Source: Candidatus Symbiopectobacterium endolongispinus (GTDB taxonomy: Bacteria > Pseudomonadota > Gammaproteobacteria > Enterobacterales > Enterobacteriaceae). Taken from it: 64,000 nucleotides of DNA. The notes under the pieces are model-generated. The model saw only the letters and a program-made list of their open reading frames with translations, was not told the DNA's origin and did no database searches. Numbering within the stretch: the stretch's first letter is position 1; each line of letters starts with the position of its first letter. Location of the stretch: NCBI RefSeq assembly GCF_018777385.1, contig NZ_JAFJYB010000001.1:992001-1056000 (forward strand), given 5' to 3'. Shown piece after piece: positions 31,825 through 43,811 of this stretch. The translations under genes and the position numbers were made by a program.

Positions 31825-32580
31825 ATGCCTAAACGCTTAATAAAATCCCTTATGGTGTTTCCTCTACTCATGGCCAGTTATACCGCCAGTGCAGTCGAGT
31901 TACATCTGTATGCCGGAGCTGGGTTGAGACAGCCAGTAGAATCCGTAGTGGCATTGTTTGAAAAAAACACCGGCCACAAGGTGGTTATTGAATACGGTGG
32001 CTCAGGGCAAATTCTCACGCGTTTTAATCTAACCAAAACGGGGGATGCTTTCCTGCCGGGTTCTGAACACTACGTTGAAAAATTACAGCAAGATGGGCAA
32101 GTAACGTCTTCTTATCCTCTGGTGTATCACACACCCGTGATGGTGGTAAGGAAGGCGACTGGCGGAGAAGTGGAAACGTTGGCCGATCTTGCAAAAAGTC
32201 ATTTAAAAATCGGCATGGGTGACCCTAAAGCAATTGCGCTGGGAAAAAGTGGGGAACAATTGCTGGTCGCCAGTGGTTATGAGAAAGAACTGAAAGAGAA
32301 GGTAGTTGTACAGGCAACAACGATTAAGCAATTACTGATTTATTTACTCAACGGTGATGTGGATGCTGCGGTTATTGGGCTTTCTGATGCGATGAAGAAT
32401 CAGGATACGCTAACCTTGTTACCTTCCCCGGCAGGAACACCGGAAGAGGTGGCAACTATCGCCGTATTAAAAACCAGTACCCATCCAGATGCAGCCAAAC
32501 AGCTTGCTGAATTCTTCGCGTCACCACAGGGCATCAAGATGTTTACCGATCAAGGCTATCTGCCGATTAAGAAGAATTAA
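31825..32580 (+). CDS. modA: Molybdate/tungstate ABC transporter substrate-binding protein (ModA-like)
   Basis: A periplasmic oxyanion-binding protein of 251 residues. A signal peptide (MPKRLIKSLMVFPLLMASYT to SAVE) is followed by LHLYAGAGLRQPVESVVALF, IEYGGSGQILTRFN and GDAFLPGSEHYVEKL, the ligand-binding stretches of the ModA/WtpA family; the sequence ends FTDQGYLPIKK. It is intact and leads a modA-modB-modC order, but both partners downstream are broken, so import by this system is unlikely. AACGATAAGAGAATTCCC upstream supplies a ribosome-binding site. Confidence 0.85.
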   Translation: MPKRLIKSLMVFPLLMASYTASAVELHLYAGAGLRQPVESVVALFEKNTGHKVVIEYGGSGQILTRFNLTKTGDAFLPGSEHYVEKLQQDGQVTSSYPLVYHTPVMVVRKATGGEVETLADLAKSHLKIGMGDPKAIALGKSGEQLLVASGYEKELKEKVVVQATTIKQLLIYLLNGDVDAAVIGLSDAMKNQDTLTLLPSPAGTPEEVATIAVLKTSTHPDAAKQLAEFFASPQGIKMFTDQGYLPIKKN

Positions 32581-32607
32581 TTGAATCTGAGTCGGGTAGA
32601 TAACTGA

Positions 32608-33399
32608 ATGGCTAAGCTGGCATTAATACCGCTGGTACTTCTCCTTTTTTTGATTGGCGGATCGCTGCTTGCACTTTTCTCCCAGCTTAGCTTTAGCCAG
32701 TTTATTCAATTATTGTCAGATGATGAAATCCAGTTTGCGCTGTTGCTGTCTTTCAGTACAGCGCTTACCTCTTTATTGCTATATTGCTATCAAGCGTAAT
32801 AAGCCTTCCTGCCGCCTGGGCAATGTCTCGTCTCTCATTTCCAGGAAAGAATATAGTAAACATTCTGCTGGATTTACCCATGGTAATGCCGCCGTTGGTA
32901 GTCGGAATCGGTCTATTACTTCTTTTAGGACAAGAAGGGTATGTTGGGCAGCTAGCTCCAACGATCTCTAAATGGTTATTCTCCCCCTTTGGTATCATCA
33001 TTGCGCAAACCTACGTTGCCTGTTCAATATAAACGCGCAATGCCTACAGTGCGTTTATCTCTATTTCACCGCCTTATATACACGGCTTATAATTTAGGGC
33101 TAACACCGCTAAAAACGTTTTTCCTGGTATAAATTCCCCTCGTCTGGCGCTCATTACTGAGTGGCTGTGTTTTGGCGATGTCACGGGCGCTGGGTGAATT
33201 CGGTGCCACGCTGATGCTAGCTGGCGCGACCAGAATGAAAACGGAAACCTTACCCATTGCTGTTTTTCTGAATATTGCCAGCGGTGATTTTTCTTTGGCT
33301 GTCGGTTGTGCCCTGTTGCTGATTATTTTTTCGATTTTTCTCTTAGTGATACTGCATTTGTTGCAACAACGAGGAAGGCTGAATGTTAAAGGTGAATGA
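32608..33399 (+). pseudogene. modB: Molybdate-type ABC permease ModB, several lesions
   Basis: Inner-membrane permease. The first piece (LALIPLVLLLFLIGGSLLAL) shifts frame at about 32780, where an 8-bp tandem duplication (TATTGCTA at 32774 and 32782) is visible. The second piece (SLPAAWAMSRLSFPGKNIVN; LDLPMVMPPLVVGIGLLLLL) ends at a TAA at 33030-33032 where TTA is expected, and another TAA follows at about 33130. The last piece has the EAA loop LAMSRALGEFGATLMLAG. At least four lesions make this a definite pseudogene, overlapping modC by 17 bases. Confidence 0.88.
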
Positions 33400-33990
33400 T
33401 CTTTCCTGCGGCATTCTGAAAAATATCAGTTTTTCAGTTGAATCAGGTAGCTGTACGGCTATTTGTGGCCCTTCAGGCAGTGGGAAAACAACGTTGTTGA
33501 ACGCCATCGTAGGGAGCATTGATTATCGGGGCTCTATATCAATAGCCAATCAATGTATCGATAAACGATCTATCTGGCAGCGTCCTTGCCGTTATTTGAA
33601 TCAGCACTTGTATTTGTTTCCTTACTTATCTGTTGATAATAATCTGCGCCTTGCTCAGTACGCCGCTAAAAAACCACAGTCCAGTGAAAAACGTCACGAC
33701 CTGCTAAAATTACTTGAAATAGAACATTTTGCTAAACGCTACCCCACACAAATTTCGGGTGGAGAGCGGCCCTGGCGCGGGCATTGATCAGTGAGCCTCA
33801 GGTTTTGTTACTCGATGAGCCATTCTCCAGTCTCGATTGGCCAGTGAGGTTACGGCTATGGCAGGTGCAGGTAATGAAGGAAATACAGCATCTCTTTTCG
33901 GTGACGCTATTGTTAGTGTCGCATGAACCTCGGGAAGTCGAGGCGTTAGCTCAACAGCAACTGACCCTTTCTAAAGGGTGCCTTTTATAA
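33383..33990 (+). pseudogene. modC: Molybdate-type ABC ATPase ModC, signature region damaged
   Basis: Walker A GPSGSGKTT is near residue 30. The frame breaks just after ISGGE (about 33765). The next frame continues ALARALISEPQVLLLDEPFSS with Walker B and the switch His in LVSHEPREVEAL. About 10 bases that should encode the QQRV residues of the signature motif are missing, which both shifts the frame and removes catalytic-interface residues. It ends at TAA 33988-33990, close to tRNA-Leu. Confidence 0.85.
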
Positions 33991-34050
33991 TCCTTACGAA
34001 CTTTATCCATCAACACAGAGTAAAAGGATACAGGCAGTAGATTTCAGAAA

Positions 34051-34076
34051 TAAAAAAAGCCACCCGAAGGTGACTT
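34051..34076 (-). terminator. tRNA-Leu terminator
   Basis: On the minus strand AAGTCACC-TTCG-GGTGGCTT (one mismatch) is followed by seven T, 15 bases past the tRNA CCA end. Confidence 0.8.
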
Positions 34077-34090
34077 GATTTTCATACTAA

Positions 34091-34175
34091 TGGTGCCGAA
34101 GGCCGGACTCGAACCGGCACGTCTTTCAACGGTTGATTTTGAATCAACTGCGTCTACCGATTTCGCCACTTCGGC
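34091..34175 (-). tRNA. leuX: tRNA-Leu (anticodon CAA)
   Basis: The minus strand shows an 85-nt class II tRNA: GCCGAAG acceptor arm, AAATCGGTAGACGC D region, anticodon stem-loop GTTGA-TTCAAAA-TCAAC (anticodon CAA), a variable arm, GGTTCGAGTCC T loop and an encoded CCA. It matches E. coli leuX, a common island integration site. Its 3' end faces the accessory region to the left. I found no direct repeat of the 3' end nearby that would mark a second attachment site. Confidence 0.95.
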
Positions 34176-34329
34176 ACTGAAGTAGTATGCGGAAAATGAG
34201 GTGCATTGTACCGTTTGAGATTGATGACACAACACTATTCCGCACTATGGCGCGTTGAATGCTGAAAAAAACAGCGCCAGCACACTTTTTTGCGCATTTT
34301 ACCGGCACGCGATGACGTGCCGGATGCAC

Positions 34330-35406
34330 TCAGCGTCGTTTTAACAGCAGTAGCAGGCTGATAACCATAAACAGCAGGCTCGGCACCGGTGCGCCCAGCA
34401 CCGGCGGCAAGCCATACACTAGGCTGAGCTGACCAAATACCTTGTCCAGCACGTAAAACAGGAAGCCAAAGCTGATACCGGTGACGATACGCACGCCCGC
34501 AGGCACATTGCGCAATGGCCCAAAGATAAAGGAGAGCGCCATCAGCATCATCACCGCCACCGAAAGCGGGGCAAACGTCTTGTTCCACATGTTGAGCTTG
34601 TAACGGCCCGCTTCCTGCCCGCTCTGCTTCAGGTAGTTGATGTAGTCATACAGGCCACGAATCGAGAGTGCGTCCGGGTCTAGCGCCACCACGCCCAATT
34701 TGTCCGGTGTCAGGGTGGTTTTCCACTCTCCGCTGATGGTCTGGCTACCCGAAATCTGTTTGCCATCGCGCAGGTTAGATTCATCAACCTGAGAGAGTTG
34801 CCACAGCTTGGCATCGTCATCAAATTCCGCAGAGGCAGCGTAGCGCACGGAGAGCAGTTTTTGTTCCGGGTCGAACTGGTAGATATTCACTCCCGCCAGC
34901 TCTTTATCCCCAACCACACGTTCAATATAGATAAAGTCGTTGCCGTCTTTCGCCCACAGCCCGTTCTGGGTCGAGAGCATCGAGCCGCCGTACATCATCT
35001 GCGAGCGGTAGTTGCGCGCCATTTGTTCATCGGCAGGTGAAATCCATTCGCCAATTGCCATGGTGAGCAACACCAACGGGATAGCGGTTTTCATCACCGC
35101 CCCGGCAATCTGTAAGCGGGTAAAACCAGAGGCCTGCATCACCACCAGTTCACTGCGTGTCGCCAGCGTCCCCAGCCCCAGCAGCGCACCGAGCAGCGCC
35201 GCCATCGGGAAAAAGATTTCTATATCCTTTGGCACGCTCAGCAGGGTATAGAGGCCCGCGCCCAGCGCAGTATAGTCGCCGCGCCCGATTTTGCGCAACT
35301 GATCGACAAACTTGATGATGCCCGAGAGCGAAACCAGCATGAACAACGTCATCATGATGGTGTTAAAGATAGTTTTGCCGATATAGCGATCCAGTACGCC
35401 AAACAT
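34330..35406 (-). CDS. lptG: LPS export ABC permease LptG
   Basis: LptG is an inner-membrane subunit of the LptB2FG transporter that extracts lipopolysaccharide toward the Lpt bridge. About 358 residues: MFGVLDRYIGKTIFNTIMMT (first membrane helix), then FMLVSLSGIIKFVDQLRKIG, a periplasmic beta-jellyroll in the middle and a C-terminal membrane bundle (VRIVTGISFGFLFYVLDKVF). The start at 35406 overlaps the lptF stop (TGATG), so translation is coupled; a longer open frame upstream belongs to lptF's shadow. It is intact and followed by leuX. Confidence 0.96.
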   Translation of the reverse strand: MFGVLDRYIGKTIFNTIMMTLFMLVSLSGIIKFVDQLRKIGRGDYTALGAGLYTLLSVPKDIEIFFPMAALLGALLGLGTLATRSELVVMQASGFTRLQIAGAVMKTAIPLVLLTMAIGEWISPADEQMARNYRSQMMYGGSMLSTQNGLWAKDGNDFIYIERVVGDKELAGVNIYQFDPEQKLLSVRYAASAEFDDDAKLWQLSQVDESNLRDGKQISGSQTISGEWKTTLTPDKLGVVALDPDALSIRGLYDYINYLKQSGQEAGRYKLNMWNKTFAPLSVAVMMLMALSFIFGPLRNVPAGVRIVTGISFGFLFYVLDKVFGQLSLVYGLPPVLGAPVPSLLFMVISLLLLLKRR

Positions 35407-36506
35407 CAGGCTGCTCCTTGTACCTTCACCCGCGCGCGTAACCGGCGCAGAGGCACGCTGTCCCAGACATTGAGCAGCAGCGCAATCCCGATATAGGCCA
35501 GATTGGTCAGCCAGATCCACACCATCGGATCAATTCTTCCCTTGCTGGCATTGGAACGCAGCGAGCTTTGCAACAGGAAGAAAATCAGATAAAGCAGCAT
35601 GGCGGGCAGCATGCTCAGCACGCGCCCTTGGCGTGGGTTTACCGCACTGAGCGGCACCACAATAATCGCCATGATCAGCACCGACAGCACCAGCGTAATG
35701 CGCCAATGAAACTCGGCACGCGCGGCGTTCTCATCCGACTGCCACAGTTGGTGCATCGTCATCTGTTCTACGCCAGTGTTCTGGAGCGACACGTTCTGGT
35801 GCCCGATAACTGCCTGATAGTTGGTGAAATCCGTGATACGGAAATCCCTCAACATCGCCGTACCTTCGTAGCGGGAGCCCTTGTTGAGCGTCACCACCTG
35901 TGCACCGTTTTGGTCAACGTCCACACGCCCACTGTCGGCAATCACCACCGAAGGTCGGGCATTGCCGCTCGGACGCAACTGCGCCAGAAACACATGCTCA
36001 AACTCCTGCCCTTTGACATCGCCGACAAACAGCACGGCATTGCCGCCCTGCGCCGATTGAAACTTCCCTTCCACCAGAGCCGCGACGCTCGGGTTGGCCT
36101 TGGCTTCTGCCATCACGATACCCTGATGGCGCGAAGACCACGGGCTGACCCACAGCGCATTGATCATCGCCACCGTGCCGGTCATCACCGCCAGAATAAA
36201 GGCAGCCTTGAGCAGCACCGTTTTGCCCAGTCCACAGGCATACATGACGGTGATTTCGCTCTCGGTATACATGCGGCTGAACGTCATCAGCAGCCCTAAA
36301 AACAGGCTCAAAGGCAGAATGAACTGCGCCATTTCAGGCACGCCCAGCCCCAGTAGGGAGAGCACTAAGTTTGTCGGGATTTCACCATCAACTGCCGCAC
36401 CCAATATCCGCACCAGCTTCTGACAAAAGAAGATCAGTAACAGAATAAACAGGATGGCCAGTTGGCTCTTAAAGGTTTCCCGTACCAGATATCGAATGAT
36501 GATCAC
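35406..36506 (-). CDS. lptF: LPS export ABC permease LptF
   Basis: Partner of LptG in the essential LPS exporter. 366 residues starting MIIIRYLVRETFKSQLAILF. Helix LPLSLFLGLLMTFSRMYTES carries the coupling region, followed by a periplasmic domain (VALVEGKFQSAQGGNAVLFV) and C-terminal helices ending near VWDSVPLRRLRARVK. Its length equals the E. coli protein. It is divergent from pepA with a 281-bp gap that should hold both promoters. Intact. Confidence 0.96.
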   Translation of the reverse strand: MIIIRYLVRETFKSQLAILFILLLIFFCQKLVRILGAAVDGEIPTNLVLSLLGLGVPEMAQFILPLSLFLGLLMTFSRMYTESEITVMYACGLGKTVLLKAAFILAVMTGTVAMINALWVSPWSSRHQGIVMAEAKANPSVAALVEGKFQSAQGGNAVLFVGDVKGQEFEHVFLAQLRPSGNARPSVVIADSGRVDVDQNGAQVVTLNKGSRYEGTAMLRDFRITDFTNYQAVIGHQNVSLQNTGVEQMTMHQLWQSDENAARAEFHWRITLVLSVLIMAIIVVPLSAVNPRQGRVLSMLPAMLLYLIFFLLQSSLRSNASKGRIDPMVWIWLTNLAYIGIALLLNVWDSVPLRRLRARVKVQGAA

Positions 36507-36772
36507 GCTTAATTAAACCTGTGAAAACTTGTCTTTTTGCAGGAAAGTCGATAATTTCATCGCTAACTCGCCATTTATACGCATTTGTGGCAATCTTTGT
36601 CGCTATGATGCATTACAGCATACCGCGCGCCCGGCGTTGTATCAGAACCTGCTTATCATCACCAAAACAGATTCGCCGCGCCGTTAAGATTAACACAGGT
36701 TAGGTAAGTGTAACGGCGGGAAAGTATTACGGAGTGTCACATTCTAGCCATTGGCCCCGTCTTTGTCTTTAA

Positions 36773-38299
<1,527 letters not shown>

Positions 38300-38315
38300 A
38301 AAGAGGCCGTTCTCT

Positions 38316-38399
38316 GTCGCCCTCGGCAACAGCCGGGGACCTCTTACAGGAAGTACGTGTTTCCTCTGTGAGGGATTCCCGCCTACGCCGGAATGACGG
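38316..38399. repeat. Intergenic palindromic repeat, copy 2
   Basis: Diverged copy between pepA and holC: GTCGCCCTCGGC, then GGGGACCTCTTACAGG, AGTACGTGTTTCCTC and GGGATTCCCGCC, ending in GGAATGACGG. Confidence 0.65.
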
Positions 38400-38502
38400 T
38401 AAGTTAGCGAGAATGAGAATAAGTTTGTAGGAATGGCTCAGAGAACAGACATTGTCAGCAACCCAGGGCCGGTTTATATCGTCCCCTCACCTACAGTAAA
38501 CA

Positions 38503-38952
38503 ATGAAAAACGCAACGTTCTACCTTCTCGAACACAGTGACGATGTCGATGGGCTTAGTGCCTGTGAGGCGCTGGTCTGCGAGCTGGCAGCGGAACGTTG
38601 GCGCAGCGGACAGCGTGTGCTTATCGCCTGTGAAGATGAGCAGCAAGCGTTGCGACTGGACGATGCACTGTGGCAGCGCGACGCCAGCGCCTTTGTGCCG
38701 CATAACCTTGCTGGCGAAGGCCCGCGACAGGGCGCGCCCGTCGAGCTGGCCTGGCCTCAACGCCGGGGCAGCGCCTCACGCGATGTGCTGATCAGCCTCC
38801 TGCTGCAGTTCGCAGATTTTGCCACCGCTTTCCATGAAGTGATAGACTTTGTCCCTCATGAAGAATCCCTGAAACCGTTGGCGCGCGATCGCTACAAAGC
38901 GTATCGCAGCGTCGGCTTTCAATTGACTACGGCGACGCCGCCAACGCACTGA
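38503..38952 (+). CDS. holC: DNA polymerase III chi subunit HolC
   Basis: HolC (chi) links the clamp loader to single-strand binding protein. 149 residues: MKNATFYLLEHSDDVDGLSA, LVCELAAERWRSGQRVLIAC, and NLAGEGPRQGAPVELAWPQR with the conserved basic SSB-contact face. It lies 12 bases before valS, the usual holC-valS operon. Intact, of normal length. Confidence 0.95.
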   Translation: MKNATFYLLEHSDDVDGLSACEALVCELAAERWRSGQRVLIACEDEQQALRLDDALWQRDASAFVPHNLAGEGPRQGAPVELAWPQRRGSASRDVLISLLLQFADFATAFHEVIDFVPHEESLKPLARDRYKAYRSVGFQLTTATPPTH

Positions 38953-38964
38953 ATAGTAGACATA

Positions 38965-41820
38965 ATGGATACCAAATATAACCCGAAAGATATCGAACAG
39001 CCGCTCTATGAGCGCTGGGAACAGCAAGGCTACTTTAATCCAAACGGTGACACGAGCCAGGAAAGCTTCAGCATCATGATCCCGCCGCCTAACGTCACCG
39101 GCAGCTTGCATATGGGCCATGCGTTCCAACAAACCATTATGGATACCCTGATTCGCCATCAGCGTATGCAAGGGAAAAACACGCTGTGGCAGGCGGGTAC
39201 TGACCATGCGGGTATCGCCACCCAGATGGTGGTTGAGCGTAAAATCGCTGCTGAAGAGGGCAAAACGCGCCACGATTATGGTCGCGATGCCTTTATCGAA
39301 AAAATCTGGCAATGGAAAGCTAAGTCCGGCGGCACCATTACCCGCCAAATGCGTCGTCTGGGTAGCTCGGTGGACTGGGAGCGCGAGCGCTTCACCATGG
39401 ATGAAGGCCTGTCCAACGCGGTGAAAGAGGTATTCGTTCGTCTGTATAAAGAAGACTTGATCTACCGTGGCAAGCGCCTGGTGAACTGGGACCCGAAACT
39501 GCGCACCGCCATCTCCGATCTGGAAGTGGAAAACCGCGAGAGCAAAGGCTCCATGTGGCACCTGCGCTACCCGCTGGCCGATGGCGCAAAAACCGCTAAT
39601 GGCAAAGACTATTTGGTGGTCGCCACCACACGTCCGGAAACCGTGCTGGGGGATACTGGTGTTGCGGTCAACCCGGAAGATCCTCGTTGCAAAGATCTGA
39701 TCGGCAAGTTTCTGATCCTGCCGCTGGTGAATCGCCGTATTCCGATCGTCGCTGATGAACACGCCGACATGGAAAAGGGCACCGGCTGCGTGAAGATCAC
39801 GCCAGCGCACGATTTTAACGACTATGAAGTCGGTAAACGTCACCAGTTGCCGATGATCAACATCCTGACGTTCGATGGCGACATCCGTCATGAAGCTGAA
39901 GTGTTTGATACCAAAGGCGAAGCCAGCACGGTATACAGCAACGACATTCCTGATTTCCTGCGTGGCGTCGAGCGTTTTGCCGCTCGTAAAGCGGTGGTTG
40001 CCAAGTTCGATGAGTTGGGCTTGCTCGATGAGATCAAACCGCACGATCTGACCGTTCCCTACGGCGATCGCGGCGGCGTGGTCATCGAACCGATGCTGAC
40101 CGACCAGTGGTACGTGCGTGCTGGCGTACTGGCGAAACCGGCGGTGGAAGCGGTGGAAGATGGCCATATCCAGTTTGTGCCGAAGCAGTACGAGAATATG
40201 TATTTTAGCTGGATGCGTGACATTCAGGACTGGTGTATCTCGCGCCAATTATGGTGGGGTCACCGTATTCCTGCTTGGTACGACAACAGCGGCAAGGTTT
40301 ACGTAGGCCGTGATGAAGCGGAAGTGCGCCGCGACTATCAGCTCGCCGACACGGTTGAACTACGCCAGGATGAAGACGTGCTGGACACCTGGTTCTCCTC
40401 CGGGCTGTGGACCTTCTCCACCCTAGGCTGGCCGGAACAGACGCCAGAGCTGAAAGCGTTCCATCCGAGCAGCGTGATGGTGAGCGGCTTCGACATCATC
40501 TTCTTCTGGATTGCACGCATGATCATGCTGACCATGCACTTCGTGAAAGATGACGAAGGCAAACCGCATGTACCGTTCCATACCGTCTACATGACCGGAC
40601 TTATCCGCGATGAAGAAGGGCAGAAGATGTCCAAGTCCAAAGGGAACGTGATCGATCCGCTGGACATGGTAGACGGCATCTCGCTTGAGGCGCTGCTGGA
40701 AAAACGCACCGGCAACATGATGCAGCCGCAGTTGGCGGAGAAAATCCGCAAGCGCACCGAGAAGCAGTTCCCGAACGGTATCGAACCGCACGGTACGGAT
40801 GCTCTGCGCTTCACGCTGGCGGCACTTGCATCGACCGGTCGTGATATTAACTGGGACATGAAGCGTCTGGAAGGTTACCGCAACTTCTGTAACAAACTGT
40901 GGAACGCCAGCCGTTTTGTGCTGATGAACACCGAAGGGCAAGATTGCGGTTTTAACGGCGGTGAGAAAGTGCTGTCACTGGCCGATCGCTGGATTTTGGC
41001 CGAATTCAACCGCACGGTGAAAGCCTTCCGCGATGCGCTGGACGGTTACCGCTTCGATATTGCTGCCGGTATCCTGTATGAGTTCACCTGGAACCAGTTC
41101 TGCGACTGGTATCTGGAGCTGGCTAAACCGGTGATGAACGGTGGCAGCGAGGCGGAGCTGCGCGGCACGCGCCACACGCTGGTTACCGTGTTGGAAGCAC
41201 TGCTGCGTCTGGCGCACCCGATCATTCCATTCATTACCGAAACCATCTGGCAGCAGGTCAAAGTACTGAAAGGCGTTACCGGCGATACCATCATGCTACA
41301 ACCGTTCCCGACCTATGATGCCACCGCAGAAGATGCGCAGGCGCTGGCCGATCTGGAATGGATCAAGCAGGCGATCACCGCCGTGCGTAATATTCGCGCC
41401 GAGATGAACATCGCGCCGGGTAAACCGCTCGATGTGCTATTGCGTGATGCAACGCCGGAAACGCAACGCCGCGTGGAAGCGAACCGCAGCTTTATCCAAA
41501 TCCTGGCGCGTCTGGCAAGCGTTCAACTGTTGCCTGCCGGTGAAAAAGGCCCGGTATCGGTCACTTCCCTGCTGGAAGGCGCGGAGCTGCTGATCCCGAT
41601 GCTGGATCTGGTCGACAAAGACGCAGAGCTGGAGCGTTTGGCGAAGGAAGTTGCCAAGGTCGAAGCGGAAATCAACCGCATCGACAGCAAGCTCTCCAAT
41701 GAAGGCTTTGTTGCGCGCGCACCAGAGGCGGTTATTGCCAAAGAGCATGAAAAACGTGACGGCTATGCGGTAGCGAAAGCCAAACTATTGGAACAGCAGG
41801 CCACCATTGCCGCGCTGTAA
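38965..41820 (+). CDS. valS: Valyl-tRNA synthetase ValS
   Basis: Class I synthetase charging tRNA-Val. 951 residues. The HIGH-equivalent lies in [15 protein letters not shown] (about 41-53), the editing domain ([19 protein letters not shown]) in the middle, the KMSKS motif as [16 protein letters not shown] (about 554), then an anticodon-binding domain ([16 protein letters not shown]) and a C-terminal coiled-coil arm ([20 protein letters not shown]). Length and motif order match E. coli. At 2.9 kb without a lesion it is strong evidence against a high general indel error rate in this assembly. Confidence 0.98.
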   Translation: MDTKYNPKDIEQPLYERWEQQGYFNPNGDTSQESFSIMIPPPNVTGSLHMGHAFQQTIMDTLIRHQRMQGKNTLWQAGTDHAGIATQMVVERKIAAEEGKTRHDYGRDAFIEKIWQWKAKSGGTITRQMRRLGSSVDWERERFTMDEGLSNAVKEVFVRLYKEDLIYRGKRLVNWDPKLRTAISDLEVENRESKGSMWHLRYPLADGAKTANGKDYLVVATTRPETVLGDTGVAVNPEDPRCKDLIGKFLILPLVNRRIPIVADEHADMEKGTGCVKITPAHDFNDYEVGKRHQLPMINILTFDGDIRHEAEVFDTKGEASTVYSNDIPDFLRGVERFAARKAVVAKFDELGLLDEIKPHDLTVPYGDRGGVVIEPMLTDQWYVRAGVLAKPAVEAVEDGHIQFVPKQYENMYFSWMRDIQDWCISRQLWWGHRIPAWYDNSGKVYVGRDEAEVRRDYQLADTVELRQDEDVLDTWFSSGLWTFSTLGWPEQTPELKAFHPSSVMVSGFDIIFFWIARMIMLTMHFVKDDEGKPHVPFHTVYMTGLIRDEEGQKMSKSKGNVIDPLDMVDGISLEALLEKRTGNMMQPQLAEKIRKRTEKQFPNGIEPHGTDALRFTLAALASTGRDINWDMKRLEGYRNFCNKLWNASRFVLMNTEGQDCGFNGGEKVLSLADRWILAEFNRTVKAFRDALDGYRFDIAAGILYEFTWNQFCDWYLELAKPVMNGGSEAELRGTRHTLVTVLEALLRLAHPIIPFITETIWQQVKVLKGVTGDTIMLQPFPTYDATAEDAQALADLEWIKQAITAVRNIRAEMNIAPGKPLDVLLRDATPETQRRVEANRSFIQILARLASVQLLPAGEKGPVSVTSLLEGAELLIPMLDLVDKDAELERLAKEVAKVEAEINRIDSKLSNEGFVARAPEAVIAKEHEKRDGYAVAKAKLLEQQATIAAL

Positions 41821-41844
41821 TCCATAAGTATCTTGTGCGAACAA

Positions 41845-41871
41845 AAAGCCCGGACCGCCAAGTCTGGGCTT
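41845..41871 (+). terminator. valS terminator-like hairpin
   Basis: AAGCCCGGAC / GTCTGGGCTT stem just after valS; the following T-run is poor. Confidence 0.5.
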
Positions 41872-41902
41872 GAGGTTGCTGACAAACGGCCCTGCTCCCA
41901 CC

Positions 41903-41984
41903 GTGATTCCCGCGAAGGCGGGAATCTCTTGCAAAAGAAACGCGTTTATTCTCACAGAGATCCTCGGCTTTCGTCGGTGATGAT
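41903..41984. repeat. Intergenic palindromic repeat, copy 3
   Basis: GTGATTCCCGCGAAGGCGGG, AATCTCTTGCAAAAG, AACGCGTTTATTCTC, AGAGATCCTCGGC and GGTGATGATAGAGG. It is the copy with the clearest outer arm. Confidence 0.7.
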
Positions 41985-43018
41985 AGAGGGGTCTTGTGCC
42001 TTGATGGCGTCAAGACGCTGTTGCATATCAGGGTGAGTACTGAGCCAATCCGACATAATGCGCCCAAGGTGGTGCTCTTTTTCTGATGCCGCCATCAATT
42101 GCTGATAGATGTCCTGCATCGCCTGAAGCGAACGCCCCTGCCGCTGCATTTCCGCTATCGCCCACGCATCGGCTCACGCTCCATGTCACGAGAGAATTGC
42201 AGCTCATTCACGAAGGCGGCGGACTGTAGCAGGGTATCTCCCACGCCGCTGACATCACCGGTGATCCACATAAACGTCAATGACACCAATGAGGAACGAA
42301 CCAACATGCGCATTGGGTGACAGTAAGCATGGTGCCCCATTTCATGCAGCATCACAGCAACCAGACTATCATCATGACGCGACAGCTTAACCAGCTCATC
42401 GCTGACAATCAGCGTGCCATCTGCCAGCATAAACGCATTTGGGCCAATGCCCGGCGCACTCATCAGACGCAAACGCAGCGGGGTGCGCGCCTGACGCATT
42501 TCCGGCGGTTGCGCCGGCTCAAACAGGCGCTGCAACGCTTGCTGCCGCGCTTCAGGAAGGGTTGAAGGCGCTAGTTCGGTTCGCTCCAGCAAAGCAAGCG
42601 TATGCTCCCCCAGTTGCTGCTCCACGGCGGTGGGGATATGCAACGCGACTGTGGCACTCAGCCACGGCAGCACCACATACACATAGCTGAGCGCCACCAA
42701 CACCGTCGCCAGCAAGGCAAACAGCGCGCGCCGTTTGTACTTCTCTAGCCGATACACCAGGCCAGGAGACTTATGCTGCGCCACCCGGGCACGAAACACA
42801 GCATCATTAGCAGGACGAAAGCGTCCGCCATCAGGGAAGGTCAACGTCAACGGTATCGACCCTAACGCTTGTGAGACCTCAACATGCGCCAACATAAACG
42901 CCTGTGAGCCCGCGTCGTGGAGCGCCAGTACCAACGAGGCATCCAGCTCGCCAAGCGTCACGCGTGCCGCCTCCTGTGCGGCACGCCCCGGATACTGGTA
43001 GTATCCCTCAATAATCAT
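41952..43018 (-). pseudogene. M48-family metalloprotease, frameshifted
   Basis: Membrane-associated zinc protease. The first frame gives an N-terminal region, a membrane helix (ALFALLATVLVALSYVYVVL, about 98-117) and the zinc site VMLHEMGHHAYCH (His225, Glu226, His229). It breaks at FSRDMERE (about 42180), where one missing base separates it from ADAWAIAEMQRQGRSLQAMQ and the tail IMSDWLSTHPDMQQRLDAIK. The third zinc ligand region EREAD is at the break. It is the second gene of an operon after the DUF898 gene (9 bases apart). Confidence 0.85.
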
Positions 43019-43027
43019 CAGGTCGCC

Positions 43028-43775
43028 TTAGATGTCCACGTTAAGATCCAGCGCGCTGATAGCCTCTTCCGCCACCGCCGAACGCGCGGTATCACTGTGC
43101 GCCTGTACGTTCAGCAGAGAAAGATCACCGCTCACTTGCGTGGCATTCGCCATAAAGCGCGCATAGCGTACCTGTGCTACCGGCGCGGCCAGCCCCAAAG
43201 AAAATAGCGTAATCAGCGTATTGGTGAATAACAGCATCAGGTAAGCGCCCAATTTCACGTTGGAGTGCACCTGCACATTGTCACTGAGCGTGGTATTGCC
43301 AAAGATATAGTTGCGTTCCGCCACCACGATATAGCATTTGGCAACCAAGGCACCAATAATCAACGACACATACGCCGCGATCAGTTTGAAAATACCTTCA
43401 TAAGGCGACGTGTAGTCCACGCGATGTGTGATATGCCCACCCGTTTGTACATATTCCATGACTGAAAGCAGTACAGCCCCTGAAAACCACAGCGTCCATA
43501 TCAGGAAGGGAAGAAAAGCCAACAGGCTGCAAGCTGCAAAAAGCAATTTTAATAAATGCCGCTTTACTGATTGCTGCATTAAATGCCGCGGTGCCAAACC
43601 GCAGGTTATTCACATAAAGATCGGCAATCATATACTTCATCACGCCGCCCAGCGCAATCAACGCGGGGATGTAAATATAGGGGCAAATCCACGTGGTATG
43701 GCCCCCGAGATTATGGCTATCATAGCCACCGGGACTGCGTTTTTTTCTCGTGGTTTTTTCTTCTTCGTCAGCCAT
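43028..43775 (-). pseudogene. DUF898 (YjgN-like) membrane protein, frameshifted
   Basis: The start MADEEEKTTRKKRSPG has AAGGAG nine bases upstream (ATG 43775). A membrane region (YIYIPALIALGGVMKYMIAD) follows, with the DUF898-like VNNLRFG. The frame shifts at about 43560 to RHLLKLLFAACSLLAFLPFL and continues with two to three membrane helices to RYARFMANATQVSGDLSLL. At about 249 residues it is shorter than E. coli YjgN (about 400), so an N-terminal part may also be lost. E. coli yjgN is also near valS. An IS lies 36 bp upstream of the start and may replace the native promoter. Confidence 0.7.
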
Positions 43776-43811
43776 CAGATAACGCTCCTTACATTGATAC
43801 TGTTTATTTAT

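Noticed and set aside
34091-34175. leuX as an amber suppressor explaining the TAG codons in pheA and phnT2
   Set aside because: The anticodon reads CAA, the normal leucine form, not CUA.
31000-34175. A complete integrative island at leuX
   Set aside because: No integrase gene and no repeated tRNA 3' end could be found by eye in the accessory region to the left.
38776-40248. 490-residue open frame antisense to valS
   Set aside because: It mirrors the valS codons on the opposite strand, has no family motifs and no ribosome-binding site; valS is certain here.
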